Notes: generated by a model from the letters alone, not told the origin. A stretch of DNA of 64,000 bases from Trichomonas vaginalis G3 (GCF_026262505.1 NC_067204.1:12418522-12482521), one strand, 5' to 3'. Shown: positions 48,688 to 58,505, numbered from the stretch's first letter. Made by a program: numbers and translations.

Positions 48688-49269
48688 TTAGCAACTAAAT
48701 TTTAATGAAATGTTGTGGTCGTCAAATATTTTTATAACGTCTGGGAAACTATATTTTAAGTTCAAGGTTTCACCTCCTTTCATAACGTATATCTTGTCAA
48801 TGATATTATATGAAACACCACAGCAAGCAATGTCGGGTTCTATTTCTTTGATGTTTATATCGTCTGCCTCTGTCAAAAGTTTCAATAGTTCTTTCAAAAC
48901 TTCATGAGGTGCAATGACATATGAGTTCACTTTTACAGGGTTGTGTTCGACCAAGTTTAACATTATACCTAAAGCTTGACAAATCTTCTCCTGAGTTTTA
49001 AGTTTGTCTTTAAGTTGTTGGTAGTCATTTCGAATATCTGCAACAGAACTTAAGTCTCTGCTAACTTCAGGATATGTTGGTTGTTCTTTTACAGGAACTA
49101 TTGTTATACCATTTTCGTCTTCGTATGGTTTCCCCACTTCAACATCTCTGTCTTTGACATTGACAACAACACTTTGACTGTTTGTTTGAGTTGGTGAATT
49201 TAACTTCACATCTGCCACCGCCATTAAACCTTTTGAAACACTTACGCTTCTATTTTTCGGAAATGACAT
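48688..49269 (-). CDS. Hypothetical virion-module protein, 194 aa
   Basis: The ATG at 49269 is chosen because TTTTTATTCTAAGTAAAATG directly precedes it; the frame extends upstream without such a signal. A disordered N-terminus (KLNSPTQTNSQSVVVNV), a coiled segment (YQQLKDKLKTQEKICQAL) and an alpha/beta C-terminus. It lies between capsid genes, so a virion role is likely. Family unknown. Confidence 0.6.
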   Translation of the reverse strand: MSFPKNRSVSVSKGLMAVADVKLNSPTQTNSQSVVVNVKDRDVEVGKPYEDENGITIVPVKEQPTYPEVSRDLSSVADIRNDYQQLKDKLKTQEKICQALGIMLNLVEHNPVKVNSYVIAPHEVLKELLKLLTEADDINIKEIEPDIACCGVSYNIIDKIYVMKGGETLNLKYSFPDVIKIFDDHNISLKFSC

Positions 49270-49286
49270 TTTACTTAGAATAAAAA

Positions 49287-49614
49287 GATGGACGTATTTG
49301 AGTATCTCTTCGATTGAAGCAGAACAAAGTTTACACACCACAAACAATACAAGTTCATTGACAGAGTAGTTCTTTACACAAACAATGGAAAATGTTATAG
49401 AATAGCAGTTTGCTGAACCAAAAATATTTCTAAAGCAAAGAAAGTTGGTATAACTGAAAATGGTGAAAGTTCTTGAAGCAGACAAAAATATAACAACAAA
49501 ACTTACAGATATTTCTAAAGGTAAGTTTATCTTACAATTTTATGTCAAAACTGGCGTACTGTCAATATTTGACGGAGAGAAGTCAGTTCAAGAACAACTT
49601 ACTGACCTGCTGCC
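49287..49614 (+). pseudogene. Degenerate gene opposite the capsid module
   Basis: An ATG at 49287 opens only nine codons. Then pieces in changing frames (FIDRVVLYTNNGKCYRIA, then KVLEADKNITTKLTD and ISKGKFILQFYVKTG) look like a decayed small protein running into the 3' end of the major capsid gene. The piece at 49460 reads on antisense to that gene and is not a real C-terminus. Confidence 0.45.
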
Positions 49615-51206
49615 AAAATCTGCTCGATGGAAGCTGTCGTTATGCCAATCTGAGGAGCCCCAGCAGGTTTCATCGAACGAATCTTCAAAAGAGCATCTTC
49701 CGTGAAAAGTGCTATTGGTTTTGTAAACTTCTTTGCTTTCAATTCATCTGGACCGTCTCTGTCACCAGTATATTGTATTTGAACTGTACCAACAGTTGAA
49801 ATACCACCCATAAAGTCTTCTGAGTCAGCAAATGGAATGCCAAGCCAAAAGTTTGAACGGTCTCTATTTGTATATTGAGTTTTTTGACCTCCTGTATGAG
49901 TCCATACTTTCACATATGGCATAATAGAACTTTGCATTTCAGGGTTAATGGTTGTTGTGAAGTTGTTGTTAAAGTTCATAGCATCTAATGTCAAGTTGTA
50001 TGACCTCATATCCTCAACTGTAGAATATTCTTCTCTTGGATAATATTTGCCATCTATGTTTATATGATATTTAATACCGGGGTTGTAGAAACAAGAATAG
50101 TCATTTATAGTTCGTCTGAACAGTACAAACATAGTATCTGCATGTTTCATTGCAGTTGTTAAAGCAATATCTGTTCTTGCACCTGGGTCAGCACTTTGGT
50201 TTCCAACTTCACCTGCAAAGTCTTTGACGGATATTTGGTGTATAGGGAACATAAGTGGAACTGCAATATATTTGGCAGCTAAAGCATTTGAAATATCTGG
50301 GTCCAACATATAGACTGCAAGTCTGCTTTCTATTCTCTTGCATTCAAACTTTTCGCATGTAAACTTAACTGGGTCCCAAGCAGTTCCAGCAGCATTGAAA
50401 TAATAGTTTACTTCAGTGTTGAAGTTTGAGAAACCAAAGTCTAAGTCAACTTTGTCTTTGCAAAATTCGGCGAATGACGTTTGATTTGTTCCCTTTACGT
50501 CTGTAAGAGTGAATGGGTCTTGTGTTGGTGCAATGACTAAGTTATTTTTGCTTGGAGTAAGTTCGATAGAAATTTTTCCTGCCCAGTTTGGCAAGTATCT
50601 TAAAAACCTGAAGATGAGGAAAGATGACAAAGGAACTCTAAGTTTCAGTTTTACTTTGGTTACTGCTGCTGCAGTTTGTCCAGAAAGGTCAACATAAACT
50701 CCTGGAACGTTAGGGTCAAGTCTTCTTATTTTCTCAATAGTTGCATACTGGTCTGTTTGTTCTCTAGCTTGTGGTTGTACTGAGTTTCTCAAAGCGAACC
50801 ATTCATAGTTTGCCCATGTTACTGTTTGAACTAAGTCAGAGTTAGAATATATCTTATATCCCATGAAAACTTCTGGAGCATATTGGTATCCGACATAGAA
50901 AATTCCATTGCAACCTTTCTTGTCAGACAACTTGGCAGAAGGTTTTATTTCAATGTCTTGTTCCACGTATAAGAATGAGTTGTCAATAGAAATTATATGA
51001 AACCTGTCGCAAGCAATATCTACTGTTGTTGAAGAACCTTCACCAAACTCACCTACATTTCCATAAGAAACAGCAGTTGTATATTCGTAAGTTCCAGGAA
51101 CTATTTCTGACCTTCTAATGGCATTGTCGCATTCGTTATACCATTCGGAAACATTTCCATTCATGGCATCCAAAACTGTTGGCGTTATATTCTGAGCGGC
51201 GTACAT
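49599..51206 (-). CDS. Major capsid protein (double jelly-roll type), 535 aa
   Basis: Length, strand-rich sequence and gene neighbourhood match the Polinton major capsid. The N-terminal region WYNECDNAIRR, the hydrophobic run KLKLRVPLSSFLIFRFLRYL near residue 200 and the two similar halves, each with strand-helix pattern, are as expected. Intact start to stop. The ATG at 51206 has a class II motif (TTTTTACCCATATGAAATG). It should form the shell of an icosahedral virion. Confidence 0.8.
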   Translation of the reverse strand: MYAAQNITPTVLDAMNGNVSEWYNECDNAIRRSEIVPGTYEYTTAVSYGNVGEFGEGSSTTVDIACDRFHIISIDNSFLYVEQDIEIKPSAKLSDKKGCNGIFYVGYQYAPEVFMGYKIYSNSDLVQTVTWANYEWFALRNSVQPQAREQTDQYATIEKIRRLDPNVPGVYVDLSGQTAAAVTKVKLKLRVPLSSFLIFRFLRYLPNWAGKISIELTPSKNNLVIAPTQDPFTLTDVKGTNQTSFAEFCKDKVDLDFGFSNFNTEVNYYFNAAGTAWDPVKFTCEKFECKRIESRLAVYMLDPDISNALAAKYIAVPLMFPIHQISVKDFAGEVGNQSADPGARTDIALTTAMKHADTMFVLFRRTINDYSCFYNPGIKYHINIDGKYYPREEYSTVEDMRSYNLTLDAMNFNNNFTTTINPEMQSSIMPYVKVWTHTGGQKTQYTNRDRSNFWLGIPFADSEDFMGGISTVGTVQIQYTGDRDGPDELKAKKFTKPIALFTEDALLKIRSMKPAGAPQIGITTASIEQILAAGQ

Positions 51207-51238
51207 TTCATATGGGTAAAAATATAGAATAGTTGGAT

Positions 51239-54200
51239 TTATATGTCATAATAGAACCCACTCGGACCAAGCTTTACTTTCTTCCTGACTGAGTTTTTAA
51301 CTCTTCTTTTTCCTTCATTGCCACTACTTTCACTAGATGAAGTTACTTCTTCACTACTTTCACTTTGTTCTACTCTTCTCTTCTTCTTTGGTGTCGCTTT
51401 TGGTAACTTGCCCTCTGCTTCAAGTTGTTGCATCTTTGCCTCATGTTCACCTAGTATGTTGTAAATTTCCCATGTCCTTTTTGCCTTTGGGCTCTGGTCG
51501 CCCATCTCAGGTAACCTATATCCTAGAAAGATTTTGTCATAGTTTGTATTTGAGTCTTCGCGTATTGTTTGCATGACTCTTTCCTGAGTTTCCGGTTCAA
51601 GCTCTTCAAACAGTGCCTGTCCATATGGAATAAGCTCGTTTCCAAATATATGTTTTTGTAGCCATTCTGGTTTTCTTTCCATGTTACCAACAATATCTTT
51701 TGTGAATGGGAAAGCTTTTACCCAATGTTTCAGTCTTGCGTCATTTATTTCTGTAGTTGGTTTTATTTTGTCAAGGAACATGTTTTTCAATACTAACATT
51801 TCATTTGGTACTGTCCATTTGAGTTTTCTTAAATATTCATCCCTTCTCAGTTCATTGTCTGCAAAGTAAGTTTTTATGACATTTTGCAAACTTTCGTTTG
51901 CAAGGTCATGTAAAATAGGTTCTCTTCCTTCTCTCTCCCTAACTTTCTTTCTAAACTCTTCACCAAATATACCATCTTTATGGTTCTGTGTAGTTCTTTG
52001 AGATAAATGTTCTAGAACGTCAGGTGTTATATTTCCATCAGCCATGTTCATTTCATACTGGTCCAAAATATCTGCATCTTTCATATCTTTCAATGGCATT
52101 AAAGCCGCGCTGAAAATACCAGCTATATCTGGTTCACCATTGACTTCCATTGCGTCTACAACTTCTTGGAATTGTGGTTGTAAGTTTATGAACCACCTAT
52201 CCGGGTTAGCTTTATGACCCCATCTCATTGTAGTTCCATAGTCTGCAGAAACAAAAGTAGGTTTGTTTCCATATTGGTTAGGTTCTGAATGAACTTTAAA
52301 CAATGTTTCATTTCTATATGTTTTGTTGAAATTTAACCTTTTATTTTCACCGAGTTCAGCCAAAGATTGAACGTTATATGGTCGTAAGTAAAAAGGGTTA
52401 TTGTATTTGCGTACATTTTCTTTCAGTACTTCCATTCTATGCTGAATATTTTCATCTGGTGTTGGAGTCTTTTGTATGTCGGCAAACATTTTTCGATATT
52501 CTTCTACCATGTCAGCCGAATTTTTCTTAGACTCTTGGAAAGATTCCATATTCACCTCATACTCTTGTTGAGGGTCAAGATTTTTCGGCTGTTCCAAATC
52601 TTCATCTAGTTCTGTGAAGTTAGTTTCCAAAGGAGGGACTTGTTCGTTTCCTTCAGGCTCTTCTAGCTGTTGTTGCTGAACTATTTCTTCCATGTCTGGT
52701 TGTATCTGAACTTCTTCCTGTGGAGTTTCTTGTACCTCATCTGCTGGCATTTCATATATTCCGAGACCGTTTTTAACAAGTTCCCTATCTAAGTCATCCG
52801 GACTCATAAACCTTTCTTCTTTCGTTCCGTCTCTATTTTTTACGCGTTTCATGAAGAGAGTTGAATTGTCATTTAGCTCTGACACCAAATATCTCGGAGT
52901 AAATTCAGTCATGTCATTTGGATGATATGCTATTAAATCATATCCCTTAGCGAGCTTGTATTTTCCAGGTTTGAAATTATATCCCATTTGGTGCTGAACC
53001 ATAAAGCTAAATAGGTTCGGGTCAGTATTTCCTTCCTTGAACTTTCTAATAGCTTCTTTATATCTGTCACTAAAGTCAAGAGTAGCTGGGTAACCATAGT
53101 CTTCTTTAAGCATTTTTAAGAAATCTTGGTTTCCTTGTTCTCTACTTCTTTTATGTCCTTGTTCTGTTTGTGGTTGTTGTTGTGCAGGGTTTTGAACTGT
53201 TGGTTGCTGTGCTGGTTGTGGAGGTGGTTGTTGTGCTGGTTGTTGTTGTTGTGCTGGGTTTTGAACTGTTGGTTGTTGTGTTGGTTTTGGTGCATGCCTG
53301 TGTCTGTGTCCATGTGACGATGTAAATGTTTTAGGTAGTCCTGGTGCAGGTGCTTCTCTTGGAGGGTTTGGTGGTATATAGGTTCCACTAGCTAGTATAT
53401 AAGTTCCACCAGCTGGTATATAAGTTCCACCAGCTGGCACATATGTTCCATCTGCAGCATAGTGTCCTACCTGACTTTTCGTTTTTAAGAAAGCATTTAC
53501 TAGGTCTGTTTTGGTCTGTTGTAACTCTTTTTCTTGACTTTCCACAACAGTTGCTCTAACGGCGTCATAGGCACTTTGAACTGCCTGTCTCGTTGCTGCA
53601 TCTGTTATTTTCGTCATATTTTGTGCTACTTCTCTTAACTCGTTGTCGAAACCTTCAGACTTCAGTTTCTTTCCAGATGAGAAGTCGTTCACTAGTTTCA
53701 CCTTACTATGAAGAGCTTCGAAGGCGTTCTTAAAGTCAGCATTCATTAAAGCTTCATTTGAACTGTCTTCATCCGCTTGTATTTTTGTCCTTATTGACCC
53801 TATAAGCTGGGCTGCTTTAGCGTTGGCTTGGGCATCTAACCAGTCATTGTTAGCTTTTATATATTCTGCGCTTTTCATTGCCTTTTGCATAGCCGCGTCG
53901 TCATTTTTACTTTCTTGTGCTAAGTTTTCATACTGTACGGTTTGGTTTTGCAACTGTAAAAGTTTTTCTGCCTTTACATTTGCTTCAACTTCTTTTTTAT
54001 ACTCATCGCTATCCATATATGTCTTCAGGGCTTTTTGTTTTATCTCTTCATCTTTCAGTACTTTATATTGAGTAGTATGGTTTTTCAAATTTATAACATC
54101 TTGTTCCATTTTTGCTACTTCTGCTGCTTTTTCTGACACTTTTTTCGCATATTCCTCTGTACTTAGTTCTTTCAGTTGTTCTTCGTTCTTCTTTTTCTCT

Positions 54201-54592
54201 ACGTTTAACTCATTGAGTTTCTTTGTGTGTCTGTCGTATTCTAGTTTCTTTTCGTTTTCACTTATTTGCTTCTGTATGTCTATGTTTGACTTTTTGACAT
54301 CTGATATTTGATTTTTGAGTGAACTCAAATTCATTTGACTTTGAGGGTTATAGGCTGTTCCGTCTGCAGCTCCACCATAGCCTGCCATTTTCGCTAAAAG
54401 TGCCGCTCTTAAACCTCCACTCTGTGCACCAAAAACTCGGTTTAAGAGCATAGGGTTGCTTGACATTTGTTGCAACATGGTGGGGTCATTCAGCATTTGT
54501 TGTTGCAACTGTTGTTGTGGTGTTAGTCTTACTATTGGATGTTTCAATGCTCTCTTCCTCTTACGTATATTCTTACGTAGCTTACGTGGCAT
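51239..54592 (-). CDS. Large Maverick structural-type protein, 1,117 aa
   Basis: Intact. Basic N-terminus (RKLRKNIRKRKRALKH), Gln/Met-rich segment, long coiled coil at about 90-380, Gly-Thr-Tyr-Ile-Pro repeats and a Pro/Gln-rich linker at about 390-500, an alpha/beta region, an acidic Gln-rich region around 650-700, a helical C-terminal half, and a Ser/Lys-rich tail. No enzyme motif recognised. Neighbour of the major capsid and with class II promoter, so probably a virion tegument or core protein. A homologue opens Maverick 2 at 61240. Confidence 0.75.
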   Translation of the reverse strand: MPRKLRKNIRKRKRALKHPIVRLTPQQQLQQQMLNDPTMLQQMSSNPMLLNRVFGAQSGGLRAALLAKMAGYGGAADGTAYNPQSQMNLSSLKNQISDVKKSNIDIQKQISENEKKLEYDRHTKKLNELNVEKKKNEEQLKELSTEEYAKKVSEKAAEVAKMEQDVINLKNHTTQYKVLKDEEIKQKALKTYMDSDEYKKEVEANVKAEKLLQLQNQTVQYENLAQESKNDDAAMQKAMKSAEYIKANNDWLDAQANAKAAQLIGSIRTKIQADEDSSNEALMNADFKNAFEALHSKVKLVNDFSSGKKLKSEGFDNELREVAQNMTKITDAATRQAVQSAYDAVRATVVESQEKELQQTKTDLVNAFLKTKSQVGHYAADGTYVPAGGTYIPAGGTYILASGTYIPPNPPREAPAPGLPKTFTSSHGHRHRHAPKPTQQPTVQNPAQQQQPAQQPPPQPAQQPTVQNPAQQQPQTEQGHKRSREQGNQDFLKMLKEDYGYPATLDFSDRYKEAIRKFKEGNTDPNLFSFMVQHQMGYNFKPGKYKLAKGYDLIAYHPNDMTEFTPRYLVSELNDNSTLFMKRVKNRDGTKEERFMSPDDLDRELVKNGLGIYEMPADEVQETPQEEVQIQPDMEEIVQQQQLEEPEGNEQVPPLETNFTELDEDLEQPKNLDPQQEYEVNMESFQESKKNSADMVEEYRKMFADIQKTPTPDENIQHRMEVLKENVRKYNNPFYLRPYNVQSLAELGENKRLNFNKTYRNETLFKVHSEPNQYGNKPTFVSADYGTTMRWGHKANPDRWFINLQPQFQEVVDAMEVNGEPDIAGIFSAALMPLKDMKDADILDQYEMNMADGNITPDVLEHLSQRTTQNHKDGIFGEEFRKKVREREGREPILHDLANESLQNVIKTYFADNELRRDEYLRKLKWTVPNEMLVLKNMFLDKIKPTTEINDARLKHWVKAFPFTKDIVGNMERKPEWLQKHIFGNELIPYGQALFEELEPETQERVMQTIREDSNTNYDKIFLGYRLPEMGDQSPKAKRTWEIYNILGEHEAKMQQLEAEGKLPKATPKKKRRVEQSESSEEVTSSSESSGNEGKRRVKNSVRKKVKLGPSGFYYDI

Positions 54593-54633
54593 TTTAAGTG
54601 AAGTAAAAAAGAGGCTTTTGACAGATGTTTATA

Positions 54634-54812
54634 TGACACTTTCTCCGGTTTATAGGACCTCTCTCATATTCTATCTTATCGTATCTAAACTCATAGTCAT
54701 GTATGTCCTCTAACCATCTCATAACGGTTTCCAAACCACTTTTATCGGATGTAAAGTAAAAACATGGATGGTTATGTAAAACGTCTAAAGTTTCTAAAGA
54801 GTCTCTCAAAGT
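54634..54812 (-). pseudogene. 3' fragment of the adenine methyltransferase
   Basis: About 180 bp nearly identical to the end of the gene at 29636-30454, inverted relative to it. It begins and ends abruptly and lacks the catalytic DPPF region. Confidence 0.85.
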
Positions 54813-54927
54813 ATACTTCCTTGAACGCCCGTAACTTTACTGTAGCGACGATAGACCCTTACTTGTCCGGACATAGTTATACTATTTTGAGTCCTCTACC
54901 GAAAAGTCAACGACAACGACTTTCAAA

Positions 54928-54965
54928 AATTTTTAGGGCTAGAAGGCACGAAGTGCCTGGAAAGC
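54928..54965. repeat. Second, inner copy of the Maverick terminal sequence
   Basis: GGGCTAGAAGGCACGAAGTG and the following bases match the right terminal repeat with several changes. It lies about 90 bp inside it, so ends have been nested or duplicated. Confidence 0.7.
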
Positions 54966-55019
54966 CCCCTTCACCCAAAAAAACCTCATTTTATACTTCA
55001 TTGTATACTAAACATCCTT

Positions 55020-55079
55020 GGGGCTAGAGGGCACGAAGTGCCTGGAGGCCCCACTACCTTTTTTTTTTTTTTTTTTTTT
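55020..55079. repeat. Maverick 1 right terminal inverted repeat
   Basis: GGGGCTAGAGGGCACGAAGT onward is the inverse of 29545-29583; it ends in a T tract matching the A tract at the left end. Confidence 0.9.
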
Positions 55080-55085
55080 TGATAT
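55080..55085. repeat. Maverick 1 target-site duplication, right
   Basis: TGATAT, identical to 29515-29520. Confidence 0.85.
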
Positions 55086-55380
55086 CGATGCTATTTCTTT
55101 AGATATCTTAATTTTCAATATCGTAATTTGATAGAACCTTATATTATGTGGTAAACATATTTTCATATTACCAAGCACTAGTGTTTTCACCTACTTGGAA
55201 AGAAACAAATTTCATTAAATTGGAAGAATAAAAGTATTTATTTAATGGATAGAGTCTTCATCCGCATTGAACCAGAGTGCTGTTAGATAAATTACAGTAT
55301 TTTATTAGGCTTGCATTCAAAATTACATCAAATTGAAGATAATGAACGTTTTGAATTTTTGGAAAATCTTGATTTTATAA

Positions 55381-57174
55381 ATGTTTAAGCTTGATCACTT
55401 AATAAGCGCATTGAAAATTATGCCACCAGTTTCACCTCGTGGGGTACCTAAAACACCTCAACCTTTAAATATGTCCAATTCTAACGCAACGTTTTTTAAG
55501 AAATCAATTCCACAAACTCCTACAACCGAAAGAGATCCTGAATCAGATATAAAGGTTTTCTTACGTGTTCGGCCGATTCTTCCTGGAGAAACACAAGCAG
55601 ATTTACAAATCAATGAAAACACAGTAATTGCAAAAGTTCAGCAAAAAGAAAAGACATCGAAACATCATGCAGAGAGAACTTATTCGTTTACACACATATT
55701 TAACCAAGATGCTGACCAAGAAGATTTATTTCAAGAAATCGCAATGCCACTGCTTAAAAAGTTTATCAGAGGATACGATGCGCTTTTATTTGCATATGGC
55801 GCAACAAGTGCAGGCAAAACTTTTACAGTTCGAGGAACAGAGCAAAATCCAGGTCTAATTCCGAAAATAGTAAGAACATTACTTGCAGTTGAACAGCCTA
55901 TCGATGCAGAGCGTGGCTTATTTGTTTCGTGCGTAGAAGTATATAACGAGCGCATTCATGATCTTTTGGGTGATACAAAACAGCCAATGCGCATATCAAA
56001 AGATGGCTTTGGCTTTACTGTTATTAAAGGAGCAAAAGAAGTTGAAATAAAGAAGCCCGAAGATTTGAAATCGATATTGACAACTGTTGACAAAGCCAAA
56101 TCGGTTTGTGCAACAACATATAACTCACAAAGCTCAAGATCTCACTGCGTATTCATGCTTAAGCTAATTTCAATTCCAATAGATCCAAAGACAAAAGCAA
56201 GGGTTAACGATATTTCTAAAGTTAGCGCCGCAAGACTCTCAATTGTTGATCTTGCAGGATCTGAGAGAGTAGATCCTCAAGATAAAAACCAGAAGGTTGT
56301 TAATGAAGCTATCAGCATTAACTCTTCAATGTTTACTCTTGGACAGTGCATAAGAATGATCAGGCAAACAAGACTTGGAGTCAAAGGCCTTAAGATACCA
56401 TATAGACAATCCAAAATTACTGAACTATTCAAAGACTTCTTTGATCCTGTTACATCACGCAAAACGTATTGCTCAATCATCATCAATATTTCACCATCAA
56501 TCAAACAAATTTCTGATACACTTTTCGCTTTACAATTTGCTGCAGAAGCTGTCGAGTGTAGAGTTGCTGCTGATGAAGTTGAAGAAGAAAATGAAGGAGA
56601 TTTGAATGAAGGTAGAGCACTTAATTTTTCAGACAGTCCAGAAAATGTTGATGACAACAATAATGATGATAAACAGCAGAACGAAATTGAACTCCTCAAG
56701 CTCAAAGAAGCTAAAATCAGGCAAGAAATCCATTCAGAATTCCAAGATAGATACAAGAAGATCACAAAAGAATTCGAAAACAATATTACACAAATGAAAG
56801 CCTCTTCTGCTCAAGTTTATCCATGCAAACTTCAAGCAATGCTTGCTCAAAAAGCTCAAGCAGAAGCATATAAGAGGTCCATAATGGAAGCAAAGACAGA
56901 GTTGGAGAGACTCCAATCGAAGAGTAATGAATTAGATAAGAAAATTGAAGATGTAGAAAATGAGTTAAAGAAAATGCTTGAAAAATGCAAAGTTGAAGGT
57001 CAAAAGAATAGGCAAGTTACAGAAGATCTAGCGAACATGGAATCAACAAACACCAAGCTTGAAGGCGCACTAGAAACAATTCATCAAAAATTATTAGAAA
57101 CTCAAGCGCAATGCAGAAAAGAATACGAGGAAGAAATGGAAGAATTCCAGAGGAGAATCAATGAAATCCAATAA
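55381..57174 (+). CDS. Kinesin motor protein, possibly kinesin-6-like, 597 aa
   Basis: N-terminal motor at about residues 55-395: IKVFLRVRPILPGE, P-loop AYGATSAGKTFTVRGTEQNP, switch I NSQSSRSH, switch II LSIVDLAGSERV and the microtubule-binding YRQSKITELFKDF. The P-loop and the GTEQNPGLIPKIVRTL sequence after it resemble the kinesin-6 (KIF20/KIF23) group. After an acidic linker comes a coiled coil to the end. An ATG at 55420, following a TCACTTA motif near 55,395, may be the true start and would remove 13 residues. Expected to move on spindle or cytoplasmic microtubules. Confidence 0.93.
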   Translation: MFKLDHLISALKIMPPVSPRGVPKTPQPLNMSNSNATFFKKSIPQTPTTERDPESDIKVFLRVRPILPGETQADLQINENTVIAKVQQKEKTSKHHAERTYSFTHIFNQDADQEDLFQEIAMPLLKKFIRGYDALLFAYGATSAGKTFTVRGTEQNPGLIPKIVRTLLAVEQPIDAERGLFVSCVEVYNERIHDLLGDTKQPMRISKDGFGFTVIKGAKEVEIKKPEDLKSILTTVDKAKSVCATTYNSQSSRSHCVFMLKLISIPIDPKTKARVNDISKVSAARLSIVDLAGSERVDPQDKNQKVVNEAISINSSMFTLGQCIRMIRQTRLGVKGLKIPYRQSKITELFKDFFDPVTSRKTYCSIIINISPSIKQISDTLFALQFAAEAVECRVAADEVEEENEGDLNEGRALNFSDSPENVDDNNNDDKQQNEIELLKLKEAKIRQEIHSEFQDRYKKITKEFENNITQMKASSAQVYPCKLQAMLAQKAQAEAYKRSIMEAKTELERLQSKSNELDKKIEDVENELKKMLEKCKVEGQKNRQVTEDLANMESTNTKLEGALETIHQKLLETQAQCRKEYEEEMEEFQRRINEIQ

Positions 57175-57395
57175 AGTTTCCTTCGTTTGCATAGTACTAA
57201 GAAATTTCATAAAAAGAATCCATCATTTGTTTGATAATTCTATTTTCATTTTTGTTATTTTATTATAGTTGTTTTAATTAGCGAAAGCCAGCACGCACCA
57301 TACTTTTAGAATAAAAATAAATAGCTCTTTTGTTAACGAATAATTAATGAAACTTTCCCATGCAAAAACTTTTTTAACTCATATATAAGTTTTAA

Positions 57396-58390
57396 GGGTG
57401 CACACGAGAGGATCACGTAAACTTCAGAATTTAGAACCTTATTTTTAGGCATTATCTTGGCTACCCTATTTAGGCTCGAAAAGCAAAAAATACCAAAAAT
57501 ACAACTTGACTCCATTATGACCCTTTCATGGAGGTAGTTTTTATCCGCTAGTATTTTCCCTTTGAATCTCTTTACAATTCGAAATCAAATTCAAATCTCA
57601 GTAGAAGAAAGGAAGAATCGACTTACTACGGTTGTAATACGAATAAATACATATATTTAATTATTTTTATTTACATAATAATTGTTTGAAGCTCATATTC
57701 CATCAAATTTTTAAATAAAAACATTAAAATGTTGAAAATGTTCATATATTTTAATAGAGTTTTGGCACTTTATTGAGGAATTACTACATACATAGTCGAA
57801 CTGAACTTGATATTTTGAAATTTAAATTATTTATCAAAATTAAACTTTAACTTGAAATTTATAATTATTTAGTCATATTTTGCATAATTCTAAGTAGATT
57901 TTGTAAATCTGCTTGCATATTATTATATAATTAACATATTCATAATGTTTCACCCTTTCAAAAATATAATCCTCCTCCTCTCAAATAAACGTACATACGG
58001 GTGGCCTCTTTTTTCAAAAAATTAAAATTTGAAATTTTGGGCTCAAATATTAGAGATTTTTTCAACCTTCAACGATATATGTTGTCTATATCAGACCTCC
58101 TTTCTTTTTGATACTTAACATTGTTCCTAAATCTTAGCCGTTAAGGCTGTTCTGAAAATATTTTTTTTTCGAAAAAATTCGAAAAAAATTTTTAAAATTC
58201 AAAAATCCCTTAATTCCTGAGGATTTTGGAAAAAAGTTTTTACATGAACATGTGTATATTATATGAAGTATATTGATAAGGTAAAAATCAAATTTTATTG
58301 CATATTCATCGAGAAAATAAACTAACGAATCCCTCAAAATTGAGAGGGTAATCCTCCTCCTCTCAAATAAACGTACATACGGGTGCACCC
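57396..58390. mobile_element. 995-bp TTAA-flanked element
   Basis: Ends GGGTGCAC and GTGCACCC with TTAA at 57392-57395 and 58391-58394. A 37-bp sequence containing CGTACATACGGGTG occurs at 57968-58004 and again at the right end (58349-58385), so one end appears duplicated inside. No convincing ORF. Near the right end ACCCTCTCAATTTT, inverted, is shared with the left end of the 1,500-bp element at 13212. Confidence 0.65.
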
Positions 58391-58496
58391 TTAAGTTCCA
58401 AGCACTGAACTGAGAAAACAGACATTTGATTACAATTCTAAACTCTTTAACACAATTTCGATAGTCATTTTTGAAATCTTCATCATTTGAAAATAT

Positions 58497-58503
58497 TCAC
58501 TCT
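58497..58503 (+). promoter_or_regulatory. Initiator-like element of the Gly-rich gene
   Basis: TCACTCT, three bases before the ATG at 58506, matching TCA-pyrimidine-W. Confidence 0.5.
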
Positions 58504-58505
58504 AA

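Larger units (their letters stand above)
29521..55079. mobile_element. Maverick/Polinton element 1, 25.6 kb
   Basis: Bordered by TGATAT duplications and inverted repeats that start with an A/T tract of about 22-24 bp followed by GTGGGGCCTCCAGGCACTTC. It contains the Polinton hallmark genes: rve integrase, protein-primed PolB (degenerate), A32/FtsK-like ATPase, double-jelly-roll-type major capsid and a penton-like protein. It also carries an SF3 helicase, KilA-N proteins, a D12 methyltransferase, an HNH protein and a tail-fibre-like spike. I find no adenain-like protease. About ten genes are frameshifted, so this copy should be non-autonomous. Mavericks are known to be extremely numerous in T. 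vaginalis. Confidence 0.95.

Noticed and set aside
53126-53317. ORFs opposite the Pro/Gln-rich linker of the 1,117-aa protein
   Set aside because: Low-complexity antisense shadows rich in Trp, Leu and Cys.
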